49,704 nucleotides of DNA, from NCBI GenBank assembly GCA_964538875.1, contig CAZIHO010000010.1, forward strand, positions 1 through 49,704, read 5' to 3'. Position 1 is the first letter of the stretch. Each line of letters begins with the position of its first letter. Source of the DNA: CAZIHO01 sp964538875. Its GTDB lineage: Bacteria; Pseudomonadota; Gammaproteobacteria; Chromatiales; Chromatiaceae. The position numbers and the translations under genes were made by a program. Under the pieces are notes generated by a model. That model did not search any database. It saw nothing but the letters and a program-made list of their open reading frames with translations, and was not told where the DNA came from. Shown here one piece after another: positions 7,644-14,781 of this stretch.

Positions 7644-8975
7644 ATGACGGATCTGGTGCAGCGGGCGCGGGCCTTCGCAGTGGACGCCCACCGGCAAATC
7701 AACCACCGGCGCAAGTACAGCCGGCAACCCTACGAGGTGCATCTCCAGGCGGTGGCGGAATTGGTGGCGTCCGTCACCAGCCAGCCGGAGATGCTGGCGG
7801 CGGCCTGGCTGCACGACACGGTGGAGGACACCCCGGTGACCCTGGACGCAGTGCTCCAGGAATTCGGTGCCGGGGTGGCGGCGCTGGTCGGCGACCTTAC
7901 GGACGTGAGCCGGCCCGGTGACGGCAACCGGACGGTGCGCAAGGCCATCGACCGGGAACACACGGCGCAAGCCTCGCCCCGGGCCAAAACCGTCAAACTA
8001 GCGGACTTGATCGACAACCTGCGGGACATCGTGCCCGGCGATCCAGGCTTCGCCCGGGTGTTCCTGGCCGAGGCCCAGGCCCTGCTGGCGGTGCTGGGGG
8101 ATGGTGACGCCCGGCTGCTGGAACTGGCGGAGCGGGAAGTGGCGGCCGGCCGGGAGCGGCTGGAGCGCCTGCGGGCCCAGCCGAAGCCGCTGCCCTTCCA
8201 GGGCACGCCAAGCCTGGATCAAGCCCGCGCCCTGCGCACCTTTACCGAGGCGATTCGCGCCAGGGACCTGGCGGAGCCCCTGCGTTGGTTCGACCAGGCG
8301 CGCCCGGCGTCGGCGGTGCGGGGCCTGCTGGACCAGGCGCGGGCGCCGGTGGCCGGGATCCTGGGCGATGGCTTCCCCTTGGGGCATATCCTGAGTGCGG
8401 ACCTGGGCGATGGCCCCTGCGGCGGCTATCTGCGGCCGTTTCTGGACTCCCAGGTGTTGGCCGGCGACGCGCCCCTGGCGGACGTGATTCAGACCCTGGT
8501 ACGCCACGACCATTGCTTCGTGGCGGTGTTGGGACAGGTGGGCGGTCTCATCAGCCGCGCCGGCATGCAACAGCCGGCAGTGCGCATGTGGCTGTTCGGC
8601 GTCATGACCCTAATCGAACTCAGCATCACCGGCCGCATCCGCGACCGCTGGCCGGACGCCGGCTGGCAAGCCAAGGTGGCGCCGGGCCGGCTGGACAAGG
8701 CGCGCCAGTTGCAGGAGGAACGCCGTCGCCGGGGACAGGAATGTGATCTACTGGACTGTCTGCAATTCGCGGACAAGGCGCGGCGCCTGTTCCAGGACCC
8801 GGAGGAACAGGCCAGGTTCGGGTTTCGCACCCAGGGCGCGGTGCGGCGGGCGGTGCAAGCCCTGGAGTCGTTACGTAACAACCTGGCCCATTCCCAGGAC
8901 ATCGTCGCCCACGATTGGCCCGCCATCGCCGCCATCGCCATCGACATCGAACGGGTGTTGCTGGCGTTTCATTGA
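7644..8975 (+). CDS. HD-domain (SpoT/MESH1-like) hydrolase fused to CBS-like and HEPN-like domains
   Basis: A 443-residue soluble protein. Residues 1-150 match the (p)ppGpp-hydrolase HD domain: H16xxQ, PYEVH with His33, LHDTVEDT with His57-Asp58 and Glu61-Asp62, and KLADLIDN with the last metal aspartate, so hydrolase activity is plausible. Residues 190-320 look like a pair of degenerate CBS modules that could bind a nucleotide. The C-terminus carries R-N-N-L-A-H (Arg411 to His416), which fits the R-x4-H signature of HEPN RNases, followed by the usual final helix. The start is the ATG at 7644, where the HD homology begins; the open frame upstream is untypical. The CBS and HEPN calls are by eye. 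The stop lies five bases before the scaffold gap. Confidence 0.75.
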   Translation: MTDLVQRARAFAVDAHRQINHRRKYSRQPYEVHLQAVAELVASVTSQPEMLAAAWLHDTVEDTPVTLDAVLQEFGAGVAALVGDLTDVSRPGDGNRTVRKAIDREHTAQASPRAKTVKLADLIDNLRDIVPGDPGFARVFLAEAQALLAVLGDGDARLLELAEREVAAGRERLERLRAQPKPLPFQGTPSLDQARALRTFTEAIRARDLAEPLRWFDQARPASAVRGLLDQARAPVAGILGDGFPLGHILSADLGDGPCGGYLRPFLDSQVLAGDAPLADVIQTLVRHDHCFVAVLGQVGGLISRAGMQQPAVRMWLFGVMTLIELSITGRIRDRWPDAGWQAKVAPGRLDKARQLQEERRRRGQECDLLDCLQFADKARRLFQDPEEQARFGFRTQGAVRRAVQALESLRNNLAHSQDIVAHDWPAIAAIAIDIERVLLAFH

Positions 8976-8980
8976 TGGCG

Positions 8981-9080
8981 NNNNNNNNNNNNNNNNNNNN
9001 NNNNNNNNNNNNNNNNNNNNNNNNNNNNNNNNNNNNNNNNNNNNNNNNNNNNNNNNNNNNNNNNNNNNNNNNNNNNNNNN
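8981..9080. other. Scaffold gap of 100 N
   Basis: Exactly 100 undetermined bases, the conventional placeholder for a gap of unknown length between contigs. Anything between the HD-HEPN gene and the following diguanylate cyclase, including the latter's promoter, is missing. Neighbourhood arguments across this point are unsafe. Confidence 0.99.
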
Positions 9081-9122
9081 CCTGCTCCTGCCCCTGTCGC
9101 AAAGAACCCGGTGCCTGCCAGC

Positions 9123-10328
9123 ATGGCTGATTTCCTGAAACTTCCTCCGGGCATCCGTCAGGAGGATCTGCGTGTGGAATGCCTGCGGCGTACCGTGGAG
9201 CGGGAACCGGCGGCGATCCGCAGTTCCCTGGTCGGCGTGGGCTGGGCGGTGATGATTGAATACAGCAACGCCGAATGGGGTTGGTTGCTGGCCTTTCTGG
9301 TGATCCGTCTGACTTCTCTGGCCCACAACCACCTGGTCACAGTGCGTATTCAACGCCTGGGGCCCCGGGAAGCCATGCGTCTGGGGCTGGACTGGCGCTT
9401 GGACGCCGGCCTGTTCGTTGCTGGCGCGGCCTGGGGGCTGTCCGCTTGGATGTTGGCGCCGCCCCTGGCATGGACCCTGGTGGATTTTCTGCTGGCGTTG
9501 CTCCTAGTGGTGGTCAACACCCTGATGTTGATTACCACCTCCCACAGTCTGCGCAGCCTGTGGGCCTTTACCCTGGGCCTCTGGTTGATGGTGCTGCCGC
9601 GTATGTGGGTCTGGCCCCTGGAGCAATCCTGGCAACTGTTGCTGTCCATCGGGATGCTGATGACCGTGTATTGGATGTACTCGGAACAGTTATATCGCCA
9701 GACCCTGGACGGCGTGGTGGCGGATTTGCACACCCTGAGGCTGTCGGCGGAACTGGCCATGACCAACGACCAATTGAACGACGCCCTGGATACGGCCATC
9801 AGTCTAGCCACCCGGGACCCACTGACCCAGGTCCTCAACCGGCGGGCCTTTCTGGGACCAGCGGACAGCGAGGCCAGGGCCATGCTGCGCCACAGCGAGC
9901 CGGCCTGTTTGTTGATGGTGGATCTGGACCATTTCAAGGCGATCAACGATACCTTTGGTCATGCCATGGGGGATTTCGTGCTGGTCAAATCCAGCGCCGC
10001 GATCCAGGTGGAATTGCGGGAAATGGACCTGCTGGCCCGCTGGGGTGGCGAGGAATTCGTGGTCTTGCTGCCCCGCACCCGGTTGGAAGGAGGCCAACAA
10101 GTGGCGGAACGCATCCGGGCAGGGTTGGCCGGCCTGCCGGAGAACCACCGGGATTGGCCCGCTGGTCTACGCCTCACCGTCTCCATCGGCGTGGCGGCCT
10201 GGCTCCCTGGTCAGACCCTGGATCGAGCCCTGCACTGGGCCGATGAGGCCCTGTATCAAGCCAAGACCGGGGGCCGCAACCGGGTCGTCCTCGCCTGGAC
10301 GGCGACGGATGCCCAGCCTGCGTCCTGA
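9123..10328 (+). CDS. Membrane diguanylate cyclase (GGDEF domain)
   Basis: A 401-residue protein with five to six hydrophobic segments in the first 200 residues and a C-terminal GGDEF domain. The active site reads GGEEF, which is a functional variant. The product-inhibition I-site RxxD (REMD) lies exactly five residues before it, so the enzyme should make c-di-GMP from two GTP and be feedback-controlled. The membrane part does not match a sensor family that I can name. The start is the ATG at 9123; a GTG four codons upstream is also possible, and neither has a strong ribosome-binding site. The promoter probably lies in the N gap. It is followed by a terminator-like hairpin at 10388. Confidence 0.9.
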   Translation: MADFLKLPPGIRQEDLRVECLRRTVEREPAAIRSSLVGVGWAVMIEYSNAEWGWLLAFLVIRLTSLAHNHLVTVRIQRLGPREAMRLGLDWRLDAGLFVAGAAWGLSAWMLAPPLAWTLVDFLLALLLVVVNTLMLITTSHSLRSLWAFTLGLWLMVLPRMWVWPLEQSWQLLLSIGMLMTVYWMYSEQLYRQTLDGVVADLHTLRLSAELAMTNDQLNDALDTAISLATRDPLTQVLNRRAFLGPADSEARAMLRHSEPACLLMVDLDHFKAINDTFGHAMGDFVLVKSSAAIQVELREMDLLARWGGEEFVVLLPRTRLEGGQQVAERIRAGLAGLPENHRDWPAGLRLTVSIGVAAWLPGQTLDRALHWADEALYQAKTGGRNRVVLAWTATDAQPAS

Positions 10329-10387
10329 GGGCGTCCATCAACCTCCTGTCGCTGAAGGACAAACGGCGCCCCCATGGGGTCCGGCCC

Positions 10388-10419
10388 CGGTGCCCAACTG
10401 GCCGGCGCCGCTTTATTTT
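10388..10419 (+). terminator. Rho-independent terminator after the diguanylate cyclase gene
   Basis: A seven-pair stem with one G-U pair (CGGTGCC at 10388-10394 with GGCGCCG at 10404-10410), a nine-base loop, then CTTTATTTT. The shape and the T-rich tail fit an intrinsic terminator separating the GGDEF gene from the chemoreceptor's own promoter just downstream. Confidence 0.55.
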
Positions 10420-10429
10420 GGGGTTTGCC

Positions 10430-10456
10430 TAAATTTAATCGTCCCGGTGCCGCAAA
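10430..10456 (+). promoter_or_regulatory. Sigma-28 (FliA) promoter of the chemoreceptor gene
   Basis: TAAA (10430-10433), exactly 15 bases, then GCCGCAAA (10449-10456). Against the flagellar consensus TAAA-N15-GCCGATAA this is 4/4 and 6/8 with perfect spacing. The start site would fall near 10463, giving a leader of about 30 bases to the receptor's ATG at 10493. Chemoreceptor genes are classic late flagellar (class 3) targets of this sigma factor, so position and biology agree. Confidence 0.65.
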
Positions 10457-10492
10457 GAAGGCGAAGCAAGGGTTTCGCCGGAGATGAATTTC

Positions 10493-12526
10493 ATGTTTAA
10501 AAAGTTGAGTATGAGTGTCAAGCTGCTGGGTTCGTTCGGCGCGGTCTTAGTGGTCATGATCCTGGTGGGCCTGTTGGCCATGACCAAGCTGGCCCAGGTG
10601 AATCATGCCGCCCACCAACTCGGCGCCAATGATCTGCCCAGCGTGGTGTTGGCGGGGAAACTGCGTATGTCGATGGATCACTACCGGCGGTCCGAATTGC
10701 AATTGTATTTAAAGAATACGGACGCCGACTTGAAAAACTACGCGGATCTGATGGGCAAGATACGCCAAGAAATGGACCTGGGACTGGATAAGTTAAACAA
10801 AGTCAGCAACGCCCAAGATGCCAAACATCAAATCACGGCTTTTTCTACCGCCTGGAAAAGCTATGAAGAGTCGGCGCAGCGGGTGCGCACCCTAATTCAA
10901 CAGGGGCGGGCTGACGAGGCCCAGTCGGTGACCCGGGGCGCCGGTAAGCAGGCCTACGAACAGGCCGACCAGGCTCTGGAATCCCTGCAAGACCACATCC
11001 AAAAACGGGCCTTCGACCAGGAGAAGTCGGCGGATACCGCCGCCGCCAGCGCCCAACTCTGGATCCCGGTGCTCATCGTTCTGGGCGCCCTGCTGGGCGT
11101 GGCCTTGTCCCTGCTGGGCTTGGGCTCCATTCGCGCCGCCATCCTGCGCCTGGCCAAGGACGCGGAGCAGGTGGCCACCGGCGATTTGAGCATCGTCATC
11201 GACGTGGAGTCCCGGGACGAAATCGGCCAGTTGTCCCAGTCCTTTGAAAAAATGGTGGCCAGCCTGCGGGAGTTGATCGGCCGCTTGGCGGATTCGTCCG
11301 CCGAATTGTCCCGTTCCGCGGCGGACATGCAGAACAATGCCTCCCAGATGGCCAACGGCGCCGAGGAGGTGGCCGGGCAGGCCACCACGGTGGCTACCGC
11401 CAGCGAGGAAATGTCGGCCACCGCTGGGTACATCGCCCAAAATTGTGTGATGGCAGCGGACAACGCCAAGCGCACCATCGAGGCCGCCAGCCATGGCGCT
11501 AGCGTGGTGGAGGGCTCGATTCAGGTCATGCACCGGATCAGCGACCGGGTCAAGTCCTCGGCGGTGACAGTGGAGGAGTTGGGCGCCAAAAGCGACGAAA
11601 TCGGCTCCATCATCAGCACCATCGAGAACATCGCCGACCAGACCAACCTGCTGGCCTTGAACGCGGCCATCGAAGCGGCCCGGGCTGGCGAGCAGGGGCG
11701 GGGTTTTGCGGTGGTGGCGGACGAGGTGCGGGCGTTGGCGGAACGCACCACCAAGGCCACCAAGGAAATCGACATGATGATTAAGGTGATTCAGCAGAAC
11801 ACCAAGACCGCTGTGGCCGCCATGGAGGAAGGGGTGGCCGAGGTGGAAACCGGCACCGGCGAGGCGGCCCGTTCGGGGCAGGCGTTACGCAACATCCAGG
11901 AGGAAATCAACGGTGTCAACATGCAGGTGCAGCAGATCGCCACCGCCGCCGAGGAACAGACCGCCACCACCCGGGAAATCAGCGCCAACATCCACCAGAT
12001 CAATCAGGTGGCCTACGGCACCGTGGAGCAGGCGCGGGCCACCTTCGGCACCGCCCAGCACCTGGCCCGGCTGTCCGATGAACTGCATAAGGTGGTGGGG
12101 CAGTTCCGCTTATCCGAATCCGGCAAGTTCATCGAGTGGAGCCGCAGCTACAGCGTGGACGTGAGCCAAATGGACCGGGAGCATCAACGGCTCATCGACC
12201 TCATCAATCAGCTCTATACGGCCATGCGGGAAGGGCGGGGCAAGGAGGCCGTCGGGGTAATTCTGGATGAATTGATCGACTACACCAAGACCCATTTCGC
12301 CCATGAGGAACAATGGATGCGGGACGCCAAATACTCCGGTTATGACGAACAGAAGCGGCTCCATGAAGCCCTGGTCGCCAGGGTACTGGAATCTAAGCGC
12401 AAGTACGCCGCCGGCGAGACCACCAGCCAGGAAATCATGAGCTTTTTGAAGGACTGGCTCATCAAGCACATTCAAGGCACGGACAAGCTCTACGCCGGCG
12501 CCATGCACAAGGCCGGTTATCACTAG
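10493..12526 (+). CDS. Methyl-accepting chemotaxis protein with C-terminal hemerythrin domain
   Basis: A 677-residue chemoreceptor: TM1 about residues 8-30, a helical periplasmic four-helix-bundle sensor, TM2 about 192-214, HAMP, then the long signalling coiled coil with its highly conserved hairpin (ENIADQTNLLALNAAIEA), and finally a hemerythrin domain from about residue 550. Iron ligands are visible as His564, His601, Glu605, His624, His659 and Asp664, but the position expected to hold the first His of HxxxH carries Gln620. Hemerythrin domains on receptors are linked to oxygen or redox sensing. The start is the ATG at 10493, with GGAG nine bases upstream; an ATG three codons earlier abuts that same GGAG. 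A sigma-28 promoter lies just upstream. Confidence 0.93.
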   Translation: MFKKLSMSVKLLGSFGAVLVVMILVGLLAMTKLAQVNHAAHQLGANDLPSVVLAGKLRMSMDHYRRSELQLYLKNTDADLKNYADLMGKIRQEMDLGLDKLNKVSNAQDAKHQITAFSTAWKSYEESAQRVRTLIQQGRADEAQSVTRGAGKQAYEQADQALESLQDHIQKRAFDQEKSADTAAASAQLWIPVLIVLGALLGVALSLLGLGSIRAAILRLAKDAEQVATGDLSIVIDVESRDEIGQLSQSFEKMVASLRELIGRLADSSAELSRSAADMQNNASQMANGAEEVAGQATTVATASEEMSATAGYIAQNCVMAADNAKRTIEAASHGASVVEGSIQVMHRISDRVKSSAVTVEELGAKSDEIGSIISTIENIADQTNLLALNAAIEAARAGEQGRGFAVVADEVRALAERTTKATKEIDMMIKVIQQNTKTAVAAMEEGVAEVETGTGEAARSGQALRNIQEEINGVNMQVQQIATAAEEQTATTREISANIHQINQVAYGTVEQARATFGTAQHLARLSDELHKVVGQFRLSESGKFIEWSRSYSVDVSQMDREHQRLIDLINQLYTAMREGRGKEAVGVILDELIDYTKTHFAHEEQWMRDAKYSGYDEQKRLHEALVARVLESKRKYAAGETTSQEIMSFLKDWLIKHIQGTDKLYAGAMHKAGYH

Positions 12527-12542
12527 CGGCGGATGGTCCCGG

Positions 12543-12560
12543 AACAGCCGGGGGGCTGTT
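12543..12560 (+). terminator. Stem-loop after the chemoreceptor gene
   Basis: A perfect seven-pair inverted repeat, AACAGCC-GGGG-GGCTGTT, begins 16 bases after the receptor stop. No T-run follows, so it may protect the mRNA 3' end or aid Rho-dependent termination rather than act as a classical intrinsic terminator. Confidence 0.4.
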
Positions 12561-12916
12561 GGAGCGCGGCGGTTGTTGGCCAGGGCCGCCCCTTGGAAAA
12601 ATTACCCTGCCTGTCGTGCGGGCATTGGGCCGGTTGGGGGGTGACAGGGGCGCGGGCAGGTGCCATCCTTGTGCCCAGAGTTCGCCGGTTTGACTGGAAA
12701 CATCGAAACGCCCCAGCCGGGACCAGGTGAGCAAGGACGATTGCAACGCCGAATAGGCTCCCCGCCTTCCTCGGGTTCAAAGAAACGATGATGATCGCGG
12801 CCGGGACCCGAGCCGCCGGCGGCCCTGGACCAGGGGCCGGCCGGCGGGAAAGGCGCCGCCAGCCGGGTGCGGTTCGTGGAATGGCGCTGGCGCCCAGGGT
12901 GAGCAGAAAGAACAGT
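12561..12916. other. Non-coding stretch between chemoreceptor and response-regulator genes
   Basis: About 355 bases with no credible gene. The open frames crossing it on either strand are Arg/Pro-rich and lack family resemblance. I see no tRNA, no clear sigma-70 or sigma-28 promoter and no recognisable riboswitch. The promoter of the response-regulator gene should be here but cannot be placed. Confidence 0.6.
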
Positions 12917-14197
12917 ATGAGCAACAGCCATTTCCGTATTCTGGCCATTGACGATACCCCGGCCAATCTGTTGACGCTGGGGACCGCCCTGGCCGATGAA
13001 TATGACCTGCAAATCGCCACCGACGGGGAACAGGGTCTGGCGTTGGCCGCTGCGGCCCCCCCGGATCTGATCTTGCTGGATCTGATGATGCCGGGCATCG
13101 ACGGCTTCGAGGTGTGCCGGCGGCTCAAGAGCCACGTTAAATTGAAGGACATTCCGGTCATCATCGTGTCCGCCCTGAACGAGGTGGACACCGAGGCGGC
13201 GGGCCTTGCCTTGGGTGCCGCCGACTACATGACCAAGCCGATCAACGTCAAGCTGGCGCGCCAGCGCATCCGAAACCTGCTGGAACGGGACGAGTGGCGC
13301 AAGAAGGTGGAGCGTCAGTTGGTCAGAATCCGCCGCCAGGAGCAACATCTGACCCTGCTGTTGGACCTGCTCACCGACGGTTTGCTGGAGATCGACCCGG
13401 ACGGACAGGTGGTGCGGGCCAATCGCAGCGCCCACGCCCTGCTGGACGTGCCGGTGGGCAACCTGGACGGACTCCAGTTCGACCATGACCTGTTGCGCGC
13501 CCAACTGTGCGGGGACGTGATTCGACGGTTCGGCGAAAACCTGCGGGACTCGGGCTTTGCCGCCTGCGAATGCCAATGGATATACCGGGATGGCTCGGAA
13601 CGGGTGCTGTCCATTGCCGGCAAGGCCCTGCCGGGACGGGGCCCCGGCCATGCCATCGTGACGCTGCGGGATGTGACCGAGGAACGCCGCCAGGGTGAAC
13701 AACTGCTCCGGATGGCGTTTTCCGACCCCCTGACCGGCTTGCCGAACCGTCTGCTGCTCACCGACCGTATCGAACAGGCCATCGCCCGGGCGCGCCGTTC
13801 CGGCTATCTGGTGGTGTTGGTGTTCATGGACCTGGACGGTTTCAAATCCTTGAACGATACCCGGGGCCACGAGGTGGGGGACCTGGCGTTGCAACAGTTC
13901 GCCGTCCGGATTCAGGAAGCCCTGCGCGGCACGGATACGGTGGCGCGCCTTGGGGGCGACGAGTTCGTGGTGGTGTTGAGCGACGTGGCGGATTTCTTCG
14001 GGCTGCCCCGCCAGTTGGAACGTCTGGCCGAGATTGCTGCCCGGCCCTACGAATTGGCTGGGTCCCGGCAGTTTCTCGGGGTCAGCATGGGTACCTCCAT
14101 GTTCCCCCACGATGGGGACCACCCCGCCGAGCTGCTCAGGGTGGCCGATCACCGCATGTACGCGGAAAAACAGCGCAAGGCCCGGCGCCGGAATTGA
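12917..14197 (+). CDS. Response regulator with PAS-like and GGDEF (diguanylate cyclase) domains
   Basis: A 426-residue protein with an N-terminal receiver domain (phospho-acceptor Asp55 in LLDLMMPG, switch Lys in MTKPIN), a central PAS-like segment (about residues 150-260) and a C-terminal GGDEF domain. The active site GGDEF and the I-site RGTD five residues before it are both intact, so phosphorylation probably controls c-di-GMP synthesis, as in PleD/WspR-type regulators. No kinase gene is adjacent, so the partner is elsewhere. The start is the ATG at 12917 beginning MSNSHFRILAIDD; the ribosome-binding site is only a purine-rich AGAAAGAA. An upstream in-frame ATG at 12788 would add an Arg-rich, non-homologous leader. 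Confidence 0.9.
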   Translation: MSNSHFRILAIDDTPANLLTLGTALADEYDLQIATDGEQGLALAAAAPPDLILLDLMMPGIDGFEVCRRLKSHVKLKDIPVIIVSALNEVDTEAAGLALGAADYMTKPINVKLARQRIRNLLERDEWRKKVERQLVRIRRQEQHLTLLLDLLTDGLLEIDPDGQVVRANRSAHALLDVPVGNLDGLQFDHDLLRAQLCGDVIRRFGENLRDSGFAACECQWIYRDGSERVLSIAGKALPGRGPGHAIVTLRDVTEERRQGEQLLRMAFSDPLTGLPNRLLLTDRIEQAIARARRSGYLVVLVFMDLDGFKSLNDTRGHEVGDLALQQFAVRIQEALRGTDTVARLGGDEFVVVLSDVADFFGLPRQLERLAEIAARPYELAGSRQFLGVSMGTSMFPHDGDHPAELLRVADHRMYAEKQRKARRRN

Positions 14198-14352
14198 GCC
14201 GCCTTGCCGGGTCTCGCCTCCGCCGCGACCTGTCGCGGTGACTATGGTCGCTGAAGTGGTCAAATCCGGTTATCTTTCCCGCCGACCGGGTGGAACCGGC
14301 GGTTTGCCAGCCCGCGAGCACAATTGTTCAGTCGATCGATTAGGAACCAGGC

Positions 14353-14631
14353 ATGAAGAAAATGATTTTGATCTTGGGGCTCGTCCTGCTGTCCGGCTCG
14401 GTTACCGGGGCTCCGGTCAAGCCGGAACGCATGCGCGATTATTGCCGCGCCGAGGCGGAACGGCTCACGGGCGTGCGGCCGCCCAACTTCAAGACCGAAC
14501 GGCCCACCCAGGATGCCCAAAATAACTACATCGTGAAGGGTAGCGCCGACCTGGGGGCTGGGGGCACGCAGGCCTATGAGTGCCATTTCGGCCCGGACGG
14601 CGAATTCAAACACCTGAAGGCGGTTAAATAG
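14353..14631 (+). CDS. Small secreted protein with two cysteines, unknown function
   Basis: A 92-residue protein that begins with a clear signal peptide (two Lys, a hydrophobic core to about residue 16, cleavage near VTGA at residues 17-20). The mature part of about 72 residues has two cysteines (in YCRAEA and YECHF) that could form a disulfide in the periplasm. The ATG at 14353 has AGGA at normal spacing. It stands alone between the response-regulator gene and dnaE, with a stem-loop behind it. I do not recognise a named family; short conserved-hypothetical periplasmic proteins of this shape are common in gammaproteobacteria. Confidence 0.75.
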   Translation: MKKMILILGLVLLSGSVTGAPVKPERMRDYCRAEAERLTGVRPPNFKTERPTQDAQNNYIVKGSADLGAGGTQAYECHFGPDGEFKHLKAVK

Positions 14632-14651
14632 GTTCTCATCGCGGGCGGACC

Positions 14652-14670
14652 TCCCTGGCTTGCCCAGGGA
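14652..14670 (+). terminator. Stem-loop between the small secreted protein gene and dnaE
   Basis: A perfect seven-pair inverted repeat, TCCCTGG-CTTGC-CCAGGGA, 20 bases after the stop of the small gene. A T-tract is missing, so intrinsic termination is not certain. Confidence 0.4.
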
Positions 14671-14781
14671 TTCGCCCCGCCAGGCAGGTCCTCCCAGGTT
14701 CCCCGCCCAGTCCCGGAAATCCTGTGTACTAGACCGGCCTACCATGCGCCGGCGTTGGCCGGTCCCAAGGGAGGATTCTCG

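Noticed and set aside
12602..14263. A 553-codon open frame antisense to the response-regulator gene
   Set aside because: Same shadow effect; the plus-strand gene has clear receiver and GGDEF motifs and the antisense translation has none.
14270..14310. TCAA followed by GCCGACC as a sigma-28 promoter of the small secreted protein gene
   Set aside because: The spacer is 17 bases instead of 15 and the -10 match is poor.
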